Shown here in pieces: positions 25,101-34,550 of a stretch of 64,000 nt of DNA. Made by a program: the position numbers and the translations under genes. The notes below the pieces were generated by a model. The model ran no database searches and was not told the DNA's origin. It saw nothing but the letters and a program-made list of their open reading frames with translations. Position 1 is the first letter of the stretch. Each line of letters starts with the position of its first letter. Origin of the DNA: Nematostella vectensis (taxonomy: Eukaryota; Cnidaria; Anthozoa; Actiniaria; Edwardsiidae); NCBI RefSeq assembly GCF_932526225.1, contig NC_064035.1, positions 4,091,501-4,155,500 on the forward strand, in the 5' to 3' direction.

Positions 25101-28100
25101 TATTTCAAGCCTAGTTGCTTTAACACTAGCTGGAAAAATTTGACAAGCAAAAACACAATGCTTCTTCTACTCCCCTAGATATGACGTCAAACGATTTGAA
25201 TGCAATAATAATACGGCACAAGTCACAGTTACTGGTTTTGGGTTTTGGGTTTTGGGCATAAACTCAAGCAACGATCACATGTATTCGGAGTTTCCCTCAC
25301 GACGCCGTGACTCCAAAGAAATACACAAAAAATCAGCAACGACACACGAGTTACAAGCCAAAATCTATTACTATAACGAGCACTGCAGAGGCAAACTATT
25401 CAGCGAAAACTATAAATTAAATGCGCAAATAAGAACTGCTTCTATCTGGACCATAAAGACAATTCAGTCTTTATTACCGTTTTTTTTAACGTTTCCCGGT
25501 ACGTATTCACGCGAAATATATTAAGGTTTAGATATGATAATTTTGTAAACATTGTATCTATGGCCTTGTTGATTTTTTTGCAATTTGTGTAAATACCACG
25601 CTGGAGGTGTGTTTGAAAGGGAAAAAATCGACATACGCACCTAAATAACTAATTTAATTCGCCTTCACCTAAATAAAGTAAAACACCGACATTTCACATG
25701 TCACGATCACCAACGCTGAAACGTATTATTCATCTAAGAGACAACGCATATTTATTTTTTAATGAAAAGGAATTCTGTAGTACGGGAGATTACTGGACTT
25801 GACGTTTCCGATAAGCTCATTTCACACCAAATAAAGCGGAAAATCCCCGACTTAGTGAGTAATACCAAACACGATATATCAAATGCGACTTTTTTTAAAA
25901 TTGATGCGACATTGTGTAGTGTCATTGAAATGTGAGCTTTGCGTCCCTGAACTCATACACAGCGCAAGGATGATCAAGGAAAAAATATTATTTGTGTTTT
26001 GAAAAGGAAAAATCATTCTGGAATACAAGGAACTGATGGCCATTGTAAGAAATTATAACTTCTTTCCCCATCTTTTCGAAGTGCGCATTTTCAGGTGTCG
26101 GTACGACTACTATAATATTGATGAGGTCACTCTGAATTGAACTATGGTAAGGAGTCCAGAATACAAGATGGTAAAAAGTCAAGAATACAGGATGGTAAGG
26201 AGTCTAGAATACAGGATGGTAAGGAGTCCAGAATACAGGATGGTAAGGAGTCCAGAATACAGGATGGTAAGGAGTCTAGAATACATGATGGTAAGGAGTC
26301 CAGGATACAGGATGGTAAGGAGTCCAGGATACAGGATGGTAAGGAGTCTAGAATACAGGATGGTAAGGAGTCTAGAATACAGGATGGTTAAGGCGTCTAG
26401 AATACAGGACGGTAAGGAGTCTAGAATACAGGATGGTAAGGAGTCTAGAATACAGGATGGTTAAGGCGTCTAGAATACAGGACGGTAAGGAGTCCAGAAT
26501 ACAGGATGGTAAGGAATCCAGAATACAGGACGGTAAGGAGTCTAGAATACAGGATTGTAAGGGGTTCAGAATACAGGATGGTAAGGAATCCAGAATACAG
26601 GACGGTAAGGAGTCTAGAATACAGGATTGTAAGGGGTTCAGAATACAGGATGGTAAGGAATCCAGAATACAGGACGGTAAGGAGTCTAGAATACAGGATG
26701 GCAAGGAGTCCAGAATACAGTTAAGGAGTCTAGAATACAGGATGGTAAGGAGTTTAGAATACAGGAGATCCTCTTGCTTAGAAAGAGACGAAAAATGTTC
26801 TTTATAGTTCTTTACCTTTGGCCTAGGAAGGGGAAGCGGTAGGTGCATGGGATAACACCCTTGTTCTGCATTGCTACAAAGTAGTTCTTCCACCTTAAAA
26901 TCCGATGGTGAATATCTGAAAGAAAATTATCAACAGTAGTAGTACTCACCCATTTAATTTTATTGTATAATATCGTAGACACATTTCATGGCTGTGGTTT
27001 AACACACTCTCCCTCTATGATGACTTTTTTTGTGATTAACAATAGCAGAACAGGAGGGAAGAATTTGATAGTTCTTTGGATGCAATTTTGAATCTGAGGA
27101 CTCTCGCCAAGCTTTCCGAAACAGGCGCGTACCCAGGATTGGCTGATGGGGGGGGGGGGGGGGGGGGTGGGGGTTGTGCACTAATGGGTATCAAATGGAA
27201 AAAGGCTAGTAGTTGAAGATTCATTAATAAGAAATGACCTACTTTTTGGCTGCCAAGGGAGGTGCACTCGCACCCTGCCCACCCCCCTGTGTATGTGCCT
27301 GTGAAATGCTAAAATAAATTCTGACTTCCTTCAATCAAGTTCTGAATTTGTAACAGAACAAATTTTGTACCCTCTGATTGGTTTACGCATTGCTGTGGGG
27401 TGAAATGATTGGAAGCCATCAAAGTGAAGGCCAATGAAAACAGCTCAAGGCTTTTGACCATTGGGAGTCGCAATGTATTTTGTCACTTGGAAGGTCAAGA
27501 AAACAAGCAGTGGCATATAGCTGAGTATAGTTGAACTGAAGGAGGAGAGACTTACCTAATTCAGTGAGCTCTTCTTTATGGACACACATCTGGTGGATCT
27601 TCTGTATTTCTATCAAGCGTTTCTGCACATCTTGCCATTGAAGATTGACTATTTCAGACTGTTAAAAAAAATTGAGAAAAATACAAAGCAAAATTATTTT
27701 CAACTTAAGACTTGTATTGTGTGCTACTGTGGCTACCAAGACAAATTTTAAAGAAAGTTGGCCAATAAGTGAGATCCACAGTTTTGACAGAAACAAACTT
27801 CATGTGCTTTGATATGTACTTAAGCATTTCGTTGCTTCACTGACTGGCTGGTGAAGTTCATTTCAATCAGATAAAAGTACATTTTTAGCAACCCCATATG
27901 GTTTTAATTGGTTTACTTCACAAAACTGTCAAAGGTAGCCACACTAGAAAAGACAAATTTCAACAGAATATATAGCAATACTTATCAATGACTGGGTGCC
28001 AAAAATCTTGTACCAGGAAAGTTATAAGGCTAGAGCTTTGGATTTAGTGTCTTTTTAACTGTAAACATTTTCGTAAATCATGTGTATTGTTTCCAAAGCA

Positions 28101-30117
28101 CTGTTGTTGTTTTTTTTCATAGTGGTGCAAACAGTATTGATTTAACAAAAAATATTGGCATTTCCATCTTTTTTATATAACTTTTGAATGAATGTTGGCT
28201 ATGCTCACCTCTGGTATTTTCAAAGCATTTTTGTAGAACATCCTAATCTCTAAAAGCTTGAAAAAATATATAAACACTCTTGCCAGACGTATAAACCAGA
28301 ACAGTAGAGCTATCACCAGACACACAACAATTGCAGGCTCCATGCTGAAAATTAAATATAATATTTGAGTATAGAAAGTTAAGTTGGTGGGCAAGTAATG
28401 GAAGTACAACAGCCAAATGCGTAAACAGGCGGAGGGGCGCACAGGGGGCACACACCCCCTTGGCCGCCAAAAAGTGGGTAATTTCTTATTGAAAGATGGT
28501 CAGATGCTCACCCCTCTTCTGGGTACATGTCTGGTAGCAACCATATAACCTGTACTTACTGTTCAATCTTGTGAAAGTGGACAACCTCACTGAAAGTGGG
28601 GTCTGGGTTTTTGAATAACTTGTCATAATCCACACAAAGAAGAAGAAAAGATGTGAAAAGAACAACAAATGCAAATTGCCTGAAAGAACAAAAAAAATCA
28701 AATGACTTAGAATTGCAAACTAAGCAAGACAGCCTCTCAGTCAAATGAAAATAACAATTAAATAAAACCATAAACAACAAAATATGAGTGATAAGCCTAA
28801 AGCAGTCCTGCCAAAATGATACCTCCAGCCTTTGGGGACAAAATAAGAAAGAACTGAGCCTGCAAATGCTCTATATAGAGTTTTTTTTGCATGATCACTA
28901 TATTGATGCTTTGAGGATTGCATGCTTTTTGGTAATCATATATTTTATCATTTTTGGCTACATATGGCATAAGCTCATCCCTTTTCATATTCCTATGATT
29001 GTCTTAAGGGCATATATTAACAGTATCAGCAGATAGAAATGACATATTTTACACCAAGCTTTGAAAACAGAGTCTATTGCTCTTACAAAGGGTTGAGGCT
29101 TGAAACTTCAGCAAAACGACTCTGTTTTCACAGAGGCATGAAACATACCATTTTAATCTTGTCTTGTTTATTTTCATGATCTCACCATGCCTACACAGAC
29201 CGCCTAGTTATTCTACAGCTTGTCTGTAATTTTTCTAGTCATACCAGTTCCCACTAACACTTTTGGAAGAAACAGCACTACTTGATTATGGCTTATCAAT
29301 TGCATTTTATGGATAACGTTTTTATACTCACACAAGCTCAAAACACTGAGTAAGAAGAATGCAAGCGAAACCATCATGCCTATGGTATTCATAAACCTGA
29401 TAAAAGTTAAGAAGTTTAAATGCTTGGTTAAACAAGGGGCCAATAACAAATATTATTGGTAGTCTACTCACTCTTCCTTAAAGACATCTTAAATAAATGA
29501 AAACATTTGGAGTAGTTGACACCAGTATTTTGGTAGCATATGGTGTGCAACCATGCACAGAATGAATAAGATCAAATTATTTTAAATAAAGTAAGCCAAA
29601 AGGCTTATACTTGGGTGCATTTTTTTTAGTTAAAAGTATTAAAGCATTCATTACATAATGATGTGCAAATCTTATAGCAAAGTGGTGTATACAATAAAAG
29701 GGACTGCAATGCCCTTGTTTTTTTCTCCAAAGCAATAATGCTGACTAGCTAAACAATACTCATAAGCCATGTTTTAAACGAAATGTTTTTTGTATATAAC
29801 AGTACACATACAAAATAAAGGATACTCTTATAAAAAACTCATCCAGATTTTCTATATGATTCCACCTTCCTGCAAAAAAGAACATTAAAAAGGTAGATAT
29901 CTATTTTGGATTTGAGTTACTTTATCAGGAGTTGACGAAATATCACTCTAATCTATTTGGAGTTGTGACTGAAACGACACATGACACAACAAGAACGTTT
30001 ACCTTTTTCTATTTCTTCGAGGCCCCTAGTCCCTACATGAAACCCCTGAGGGGGTAGATCCTCTTCTGGGTCGTCCACTGAGTTTAAACGCTGATACTGA
30101 GTCTTGAATTCAGACAT
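7143..30117 (-). CDS. ATG9: Autophagy-related protein 9 (ATG9), complete, 22 coding exons
   Basis: Exons in transcript order: 30003-30117 (ATG), 29826-29869, 29332-29396, 28560-28679, 28209-28344, 27556-27658, 26816-26915, 23186-23302, 22801-22818, 17027-17126, 16829-16869, 14736-14798, 14410-14484, 13857-13966, 10532-10572, 10356-10451, 10238-10276, 9486-9665, 9004-9087, 8673-8739, 7787-7884, 7143-7466 (TGA). They sum to 2136 nt, 711 aa; human ATG9A is somewhat longer at its C-terminus. Family hallmarks: N-terminal YQRL sorting motif, RWNHIENLDEFF, CVDYDKLF, ILFWGPGS, FNELDHEFQ, GVGDVCSFAQ and the C-terminal LYMHELH. ATG9 is the multipass lipid scramblase on Golgi-derived vesicles that seeds autophagosome membranes. 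The acceptor of the 7787-7884 exon is the least certain and was chosen by phase. Exon 9 is an 18-nt microexon. Intron 9 holds another gene; introns 14 and 17 hold splice-junction arrays. Confidence 0.93.
9666..10141. repeat. Acceptor-bearing array in ATG9 intron 17, about 7 units of 63-75 bp
   Basis: On the + strand each unit runs roughly AACTGTTG, ATAAGG, a G-run, GATTATCTGAAAAAG, CCGACTTGACCCAGG, GGGGAG. On the gene strand this becomes a C-rich tract followed by a (T)NACAAC/AAACAG-like 3' splice site. The genuine exon 18 acceptor (AG at 9666-9667, ...TTAACAG) sits at the end of the last unit. The array fills most of the 572-nt intron. Confidence 0.8.
10741..13893. repeat. 44-bp minisatellite, about 70 copies, made of the exon 14/intron 14 junction of ATG9
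   Basis: On the gene (minus) strand each unit is 37 nt matching the 3' end of ATG9 exon 14 (ATGGCGGAGCACATG...GGTCTAG) plus 7 nt of intron (GTGAGTC). The true exon end (13857-13893) is the first unit. Units differ by single bases (for example CAATCACATACAAC or CCAAAACCC variants on the + strand), and a few have two extra bases. Most keep CTAG|GTGAGT. The array occupies nearly all of the 3.28-kb intron. Confidence 0.95.
14829..15836. mobile_element. TTAA-flanked non-autonomous DNA transposon, copy 1
   Basis: The element is bounded by TTAA (14829-14832 and 15833-15836). Imperfect terminal inverted repeats lie inside: CACATTGACCCC at the left, and CCCATTGACTCC read inward from the right. A second copy sits at 39767-41108, close in sequence along its whole length. 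TTAA targets and C-rich ends fit the piggyBac superfamily. No transposase is encoded. It lies in ATG9 intron 11, and its edge is only about 30 nt from the exon 12 acceptor. Confidence 0.8.
17270..19610. repeat. Composite satellite in ATG9 intron 9: two alternating repeat families
   Basis: Family A (about 36-40 bp, CTTAGTATCGCTAGCCTC plus a pyrimidine tract) and family B (45 bp, CTTAAAATCGCTAGGCCC plus a pyrimidine tract) alternate in blocks: A about 17290-17630, B 17630-18215, A 18215-18870, B 18870-19560. Both share the CTGTTTCTCCCTCC core. The + strand is pyrimidine-rich throughout. The 45-bp period is a multiple of 3, so long meaningless ORFs appear on the minus strand. Confidence 0.92.
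19750..19755 (-). other. Poly(A) signal of the nested CLYBL/MaoC gene
   Basis: AATAAA on the minus strand, about 140 nt after the stop of the 19893-21995 ORF. ATG9 pre-mRNA must read through it to reach its exon 10. Confidence 0.55.
19893..21995 (-). CDS. Intronless citrate lyase beta-like (CLYBL) / MaoC hot-dog fusion protein, 700 aa
   Basis: One uninterrupted ORF. The N-terminus (MFFRKSLLL, Arg/Ser/Phe-rich) suits mitochondrial import. Residues ~40-290 resemble the HpcH/HpaI-CitE-CLYBL TIM-barrel family: VVVLDMEDGTP (metal-site region), RLFVRLNPL, LLTGMADFKAE, and SPSTQEVKWASEVL near the C-terminal part of that domain. Residues ~330-690 look like tandem MaoC/hot-dog acyl-CoA hydratase modules (for example NALAFGYANN, INPLFPGDTVSC, NPGDRISTATYVV). 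CLYBL enzymes cleave citramalyl- or malyl-CoA. A linked hydratase would act on a neighbouring acyl-CoA step; that coupling is inferred. It lies within ATG9 intron 9 on the same strand, with its own TATA-like and AATAAA signals. The lack of introns beside intron-dense neighbours suggests retroposition or bacterial transfer. Confidence 0.85.
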   Translation of the reverse strand: MFFRKSLLLSDGSSRWRAVFLRFICNQPAVNRLYRSRYFTSNPDHCLSSSRPRADVVVLDMEDGTPVHLKTSTRREIAKMLNSDASKHPRLFVRLNPLENQHELLKDLSSLVLPPVAGFVLPKVQDSLSLREFDKLIAAAERRIGLSEGSRKLVPIMETTNAFFQAESIAKGSRRVIGLLTGMADFKAECHCDESSPTYFTFLSHVVMACRAADVLPVAGVCEKLDDHIAAERFYSQMKACGFVGSAVLTPTQVVHANISYSPSTQEVKWASEVLKGSVSKELDSGTYIGPMHLKKASEIHRHSCSESARVATGLLSPRGCMRPQRHNLKIGDVRQAAREETITDSWLNAWRCSIPSGDRITSSAEFAVKVGLPSVSFPFSFLNALAFGYANNCLNASKSSHVGCHDSVQINPLFPGDTVSCFFHVTDVNPSSAHSGTVVHSNHRLVNQHDQTVFATHVITSCPGIFTSPEEKGPPDQSRDHPQEPRDHSDKPHGHSHWRTYILSQAPLALSPILTQPPLAQGDLITHEGFKVFGFSEVKMLATLLRITSRSRHASPSHFSVADYLVPAPLVVAATVSNTVDDLGEVLYEEFPAQTNINDVNPGDRISTATYVVSVRAIIENPDLEEVKLVHIGIKNADLSMIEGFPAEIFTDDFTDPAQNEEIYIEYLPSLYRRIVCRVVRNVVRYRDRYEGFSGKNKY
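22025..22034 (-). promoter_or_regulatory. TATA-like element of the nested gene
   Basis: TATATATATA lies about 30 nt upstream of the ATG at 21995. If used, the 5' UTR would be very short. A TA run can also occur by chance. Confidence 0.35.
22140..22500. repeat. Diverged tandem repeat, period about 60 bp
   Basis: Five or so degenerate units share GTGACGTGTGGCGTGACAT, ATCATGTAATGTAACGC and ATGCTCGTAAAGTG. They lie in ATG9 intron 9, just upstream of the nested gene, and could be part of its 5' flank. No regulatory role is shown. Confidence 0.7.
24030..24437. repeat. Three-copy ~135-bp tandem repeat in ATG9 intron 7
   Basis: Copies beginning CTCGAGTTCAGCTATACTC occur at about 24030, 24168 and 24302. 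Overlapping open frames are products of the repeat and match no family I know. A run of ~30-bp repeats containing TTCTCTTGGTTC follows at about 24486-24630. Confidence 0.85.
26146..26764. repeat. 24-bp minisatellite in ATG9 intron 7, about 26 copies
   Basis: The unit GGTAAGGAGTCTAGAATACA plus GGAT is repeated. It starts about 50 nt beyond the donor of exon 7 (26816). The unit does not match exon 7, so this is an ordinary minisatellite, unlike the junction arrays. Because 24 is a multiple of 3, ORFs run through it on both strands. Confidence 0.92.
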
Positions 30118-31009
30118 TGCGGTTAGTCCGAGTCTGTGAAAGGCAGTCTTTTGGTCTTGGGATTTTCCACCTGGACGGGTACCCGCTAAACCTTGGGTTT
30201 AATTTCGATGTTCAAAATACCCCGCTTGTTTTGGGCGTCGCGGCTTCATCTAGTAAGGATCGAGCTGATACCTCTTATTATTTGGTTCATCTGGTTCAAA
30301 TGGTGGCGAGAAGATAGTAGGCTGGGTAAATTATTTCAAAAAGACAATAAAAGTACAAAAGCTCGTTACTCCATATTAATGCGTCACTTCAAAATTTGTC
30401 GCTGTCTCTCAAGAAAAAGGTCTTTGCTGGAAAGATTGTCAAACCATTAATAATCTGCACTCGGTGAGAACGTTTCTTTCCCTGTTTGTAAGGTGATTCC
30501 CCGCCTCAGAACAGCAAATTCCACGAATTCAAAGCAATCTGTCTTACATCAGTTTTTTTCCTGAGCGAAGTTTATTATTGTTTACGTTAAAATACGCATG
30601 CGTCGCTCAAGTCCTTCTCGGTTGAAGCAGCACAGGATTCCCAACCAAAGCACTTCCTTACGATAAAAAATTAAAAGAAAAAAAAAACTGGAAACAGGTG
30701 AAAATCTCTGTGGAAAGGGTCTAGATATATATATATATATATAAATCCTTGTTATTTGTGTTTTTATCAGAAAAAAATAATTCTGGCTGAAATCAAGAAG
30801 CCTTCCTCTTTCTTGCGCGGTCGATGTTGTTTTGTCTTCAATCAATAAGCCGCAAAAGCGACACAACAAAAGAAATGAAAATTTGACTTTCAAATATTGT
30901 TGCTTAGACAACCAATAAAACCAAATCTACCAAACAGCGCACACAAGACCACCAGCCATTACGAACGAACGCGTTAGTTTTGGTGTCTGTTCCTAAAAAA
31001 AGCGAAATA

Positions 31010-32997
31010 ATGTCGGACATCGGATCAGAAGAGTTTGAGGAGGACGAAGGCATCAACTTAGGGGTAAGTTTTATGGCGCAGATCGATAAATGAATTCGTC
31101 AACTTGCAACAAAACTCTTTCTAAGCCGATCCGCAAGACCTTCATACAACTGTGATCGCATTTGCCATGTAGCTTGATGTAGAATATAATTTTTGTGTGA
31201 TAAAAGAGTAAGAATAGAATGACGCGTTTATATCAAATTTGGATGTTATTTGCTAAATGCAATCGCGAGGCAATTACAGTGCTAGATGTTATTTACTCAA
31301 CCAATTCTACTGCCTGTGATTTGTTTGCTGTTCCAGTTTAGTGTTTATACAAGACCGTTACCATAATACAAACCCCGCAAAATCACAAATTTAATGAAGC
31401 GGCCAATTGATATCTTGGACGACGTCTTTTACTCTTGTCAGATCCTTTTGTCCTTTTCGCAAACGCGCACATTTCTTATATTTGAAATATAAACAACTAC
31501 GAATACCTTCAAGGGGTCCGAAACTTTAAAATTTTGAAAGCATCGCTAGTTTCGTCACATTTACGTTATTCGGGAGTGGCGCGCTAGCTTAGTGGTACGG
31601 GCTTCGTCTCCCGGACCAGCCCAGCGAAATATAGAGAAAAGTGGGCTCTACACACAGGAAAAAATCAGGTCAACTTGAAATTGTTTTTAGGTGTAATAGC
31701 TTAGCTCTCCACATAGAGTTCCTGTCAACAATTAGCTACCACAAGCTAAAAACATCGACACATTGATATAGTGTTTTGATTTGATTCTGGGAATCCTCGC
31801 CTTTTCTTTTCTAACTCAACAATCGGTGTAATAAGCGGTCATTTTATTATCAGGATTAGTAATTTGTTGTCTAATTTCCAGTAGATCCATGAACATTTTC
31901 TAGCAAAGTCAATTATCTGGCGAAATCCGCCGATCCAAAACTCTATCCACGCCCTCGACTTGCTTGACAACTCAAAGCTTTATTGTATTGACCGTTTGTG
32001 TAATTGTATGTTTATGAAAAGCTGGGATCTGCTGATTTAAAAAAAAAAAAAATTAAAACACATTTCAATTGGCAGCACAATGGCCCCTTCTCTCAAATGA
32101 CCCCCTTCTAGACTCAGAATCCTCAAATAAGCCCCTTAAGCACCCCTGGACCTCGGGAGCTTATTAGAGGTTATACACTACGGCGTTATTATATGCAGGG
32201 GGCTCTTATCATTTGACACTTTCTAGAGTAGCACGGGACGGAAACAGGGTTTCCAAAGGAGGTAGAGGGTAGTAGTGGTATTGGTGGCTTGAACTTTTTG
32301 GCCTTTAAGAGAGGAAGATGTTAGTTGCTGACCTCTATGCGACCGTACAATGGCTAATAATTATTGCTTTATTTAGACGTACGAAGGAGATCGGAATGAG
32401 GCTGAAGAGCGCCATGGATTTGGCAAAACAACTCTGCCCAATAGCGACACTTATGAGGGTCAGTACGAACACGGCAAGCGTCACGGGAATGGCACGTACC
32501 GCTTCAAAAATGGCGCCAAATATGTCGGCGAATACTCCAAAGGCAAAAAGCACGGCCAAGGAACATTTTGGTACCCCGATGGTTCTAGATACGAAGGGGG
32601 CTGGGTAGAAGATCGTAGAAACGGCCATGGTATATATTACTACCCAAATGGCGACACCTACGAAGGGAACTGGTACGAACATCAACGCCACGGTCAGGGC
32701 ACTTATACGTATGCAAACACGAGGACTAAGTACCAAGGGACCTGGATGCATGGGAAGAGAGACGGGTCTGGGGAACTGATTCACGCGAATCACCGTTACG
32801 TCGGAAGCTTTGCAGAAGATAATCCGCAAGGTTCAGGCAAATACAAGTTTGACATGGGATGCGAGCAGCATGGGGAGTACAAACTGGAGGAAAAGCTACA
32901 GGAAGCTGACACTGAAGAAGATGAACAAATCACTGTATATACACCTAAATGGAAGTGCCACAGGGTGACCGAGATCGCTGCTGTCTTGAGTGACTAG
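31010..32997 (+). CDS. RSPH1: Radial spoke head protein 1 homolog (RSPH1), MORN repeats
   Basis: Two exons: 31010-31063 (ATG) and 32377-32997 (TAG), encoding 224 aa. The start [12 protein letters not shown] matches the RSPH1 N-terminus. At least five MORN motifs follow (YEGxxxxGxxHGxGTY type: [60 protein letters not shown]). After them come the family's CEQHGEY segment and an acidic stretch. RSPH1 sits in the radial-spoke head of motile 9+2 cilia. Human RSPH1 is longer (309 aa); this protein ends soon after the TPKWK segment, so it lacks the long tail. It is divergent from ATG9, with 892 bp between start codons. Confidence 0.95.
31578..31625 (+). repeat. tRNA-like 5' half (SINE fragment)
   Basis: GCGCGCTAGCTTAGTGGTA resembles a tRNA acceptor/D-arm with a good A box (TAGCTTAGTGG), but no B box or T arm follows. 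It is best read as a tRNA-derived fragment in the RSPH1 intron, not a functional tRNA. Confidence 0.35.
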
Positions 32998-32999
32998 TT

Positions 33000-33595
33000 A
33001 CGATTCTCGTGACGTCATTAGGCGCGAGCTTCTGGTCGAACTTAGGTCAGGTGGTCGTTTTGAGTTCAGATGGGCGTTCTACTTTTCTAGAGTCAGCTGG
33101 TAAAAGTGTGGTTTATGTTCGGTATCAAATGCACAAATCATCCAAATGACGTATTTTGAAAGATTGTGTAAGATTTATATAATACTGCTATGTCTTGCTC
33201 ATGTAAACTATCCACTGTAAAAACATGAAAGAATAATATATACTACATTATGGCGTTCTCGAAATAATTGTCTTTTAAGGTACAGCACCCAAAAGCTCCA
33301 AGCCCGCGTCATGTACACTTTAAAAGAAAGAGAGGTATATATATATATATGTATATATGTATAAATGTATGTATATATGTAGGTATGTAGATATGTATAT
33401 ATATATATGTATATATTTATATATATATATATATATATATCTACATAAGGGGTGGAATATATATATATATACATATGTATATATATGTATATACATATAT
33501 ATATATACATATATATACATATATATATATGTACATATATATACATATATATATGTACATATATACATATGTATATATATGTACATATATATGTA

Positions 33596-33626
<31 letters not shown>

Positions 33627-34550
33627 ATATATATATATATATATATAATTTCTAAAATGCATGACACCCCTCCCCTCCCGCGCGCATTCTGTCGCAATGT
33701 ATGTTTTAGTACGCAGGTTCACGTATCTTATTGTAATGGAAAACAAAAAAAAGTATGACAAAAAGAATGACACTGAGCAACCATCAAACAAGGCAAGCAA
33801 AGAATAATTTCTCTTTAATCTAAAATAAAAAAATCAACCATGCAACAGTAGTAAGTAAATCTGATGTTTTCCTTACACCGTTAATTATTATATATATTTT
33901 AAATTTTAAAAGTTTCGACAGCAATTGTTTTAAAGGCGTGATTTTGAAACCATCAGTTTTGCTTTATTCTCTTCGATTTTATGAACAGCCATTTCCTTGT
34001 TGGGGTGAGGAGGACATTGGCTCTCTCAATATTTGTATGGGGGCTGCCAGCATCACTGGCACTAGTACCATTTACAAGTATTAAAAAGCTGAAGAAGATG
34101 GAAAGAGATAGAAACACGAGATTGGTATTGGGGCATAACAATATTTCTTAAAAAACACTGGAATAATGTTAAGCCAGATATCTAAATTTGTTGTATTCCT
34201 GTATTCTTATTTCTAATTCCCATTTTTTAAGCTTAGAAGTACAGAATCATGGTAAATGTGAGAAAAATCTGCAAATTCTAAAGATATGGAGCTCTGAAGG
34301 GAAATGATTACATGCGTGGATGTAAAGCAGTCCAATCACAGAAGAACCACTTGACTAGAATGTCCAATCAAATAAAAGCAAATTGACAGTTCGGAGTTAG
34401 GGAATAAAACGGTTTGCTAAATGACCAAATGACCTACCACTCAAACTCCTAGCTTTGGGACTGGGCTCGTATATTTACATATGATGGTAATAATGCTTTA
34501 GCCAGAGAGTTGCTAAATAGCTTGTCGCAAAGAAACAAACGCCTGGGAAT
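33000..34550. other. Intergenic region between RSPH1 and SNAP-25
   Basis: It contains an AT/TATATG microsatellite at about 33335-33650 and otherwise AT-rich unique-looking sequence. A minus-strand AATAAA at 33963-33968 is a candidate SNAP-25 poly(A) signal, about 585 nt past its stop. No gene seen. Confidence 0.6.

Noticed and set aside
26137-26893. ORFs of about 85-173 aa on both strands
   Set aside because: They come from the 24-bp minisatellite; only the 26816-26915 segment is a real exon (ATG9 exon 7).
31578-31650. Functional tRNA gene
   Set aside because: There is an A box but no T arm, B box or closing acceptor stem.
33208-33758. ORFs rich in Ile-Tyr
   Set aside because: Translation of a TATA/TATG microsatellite on both strands.
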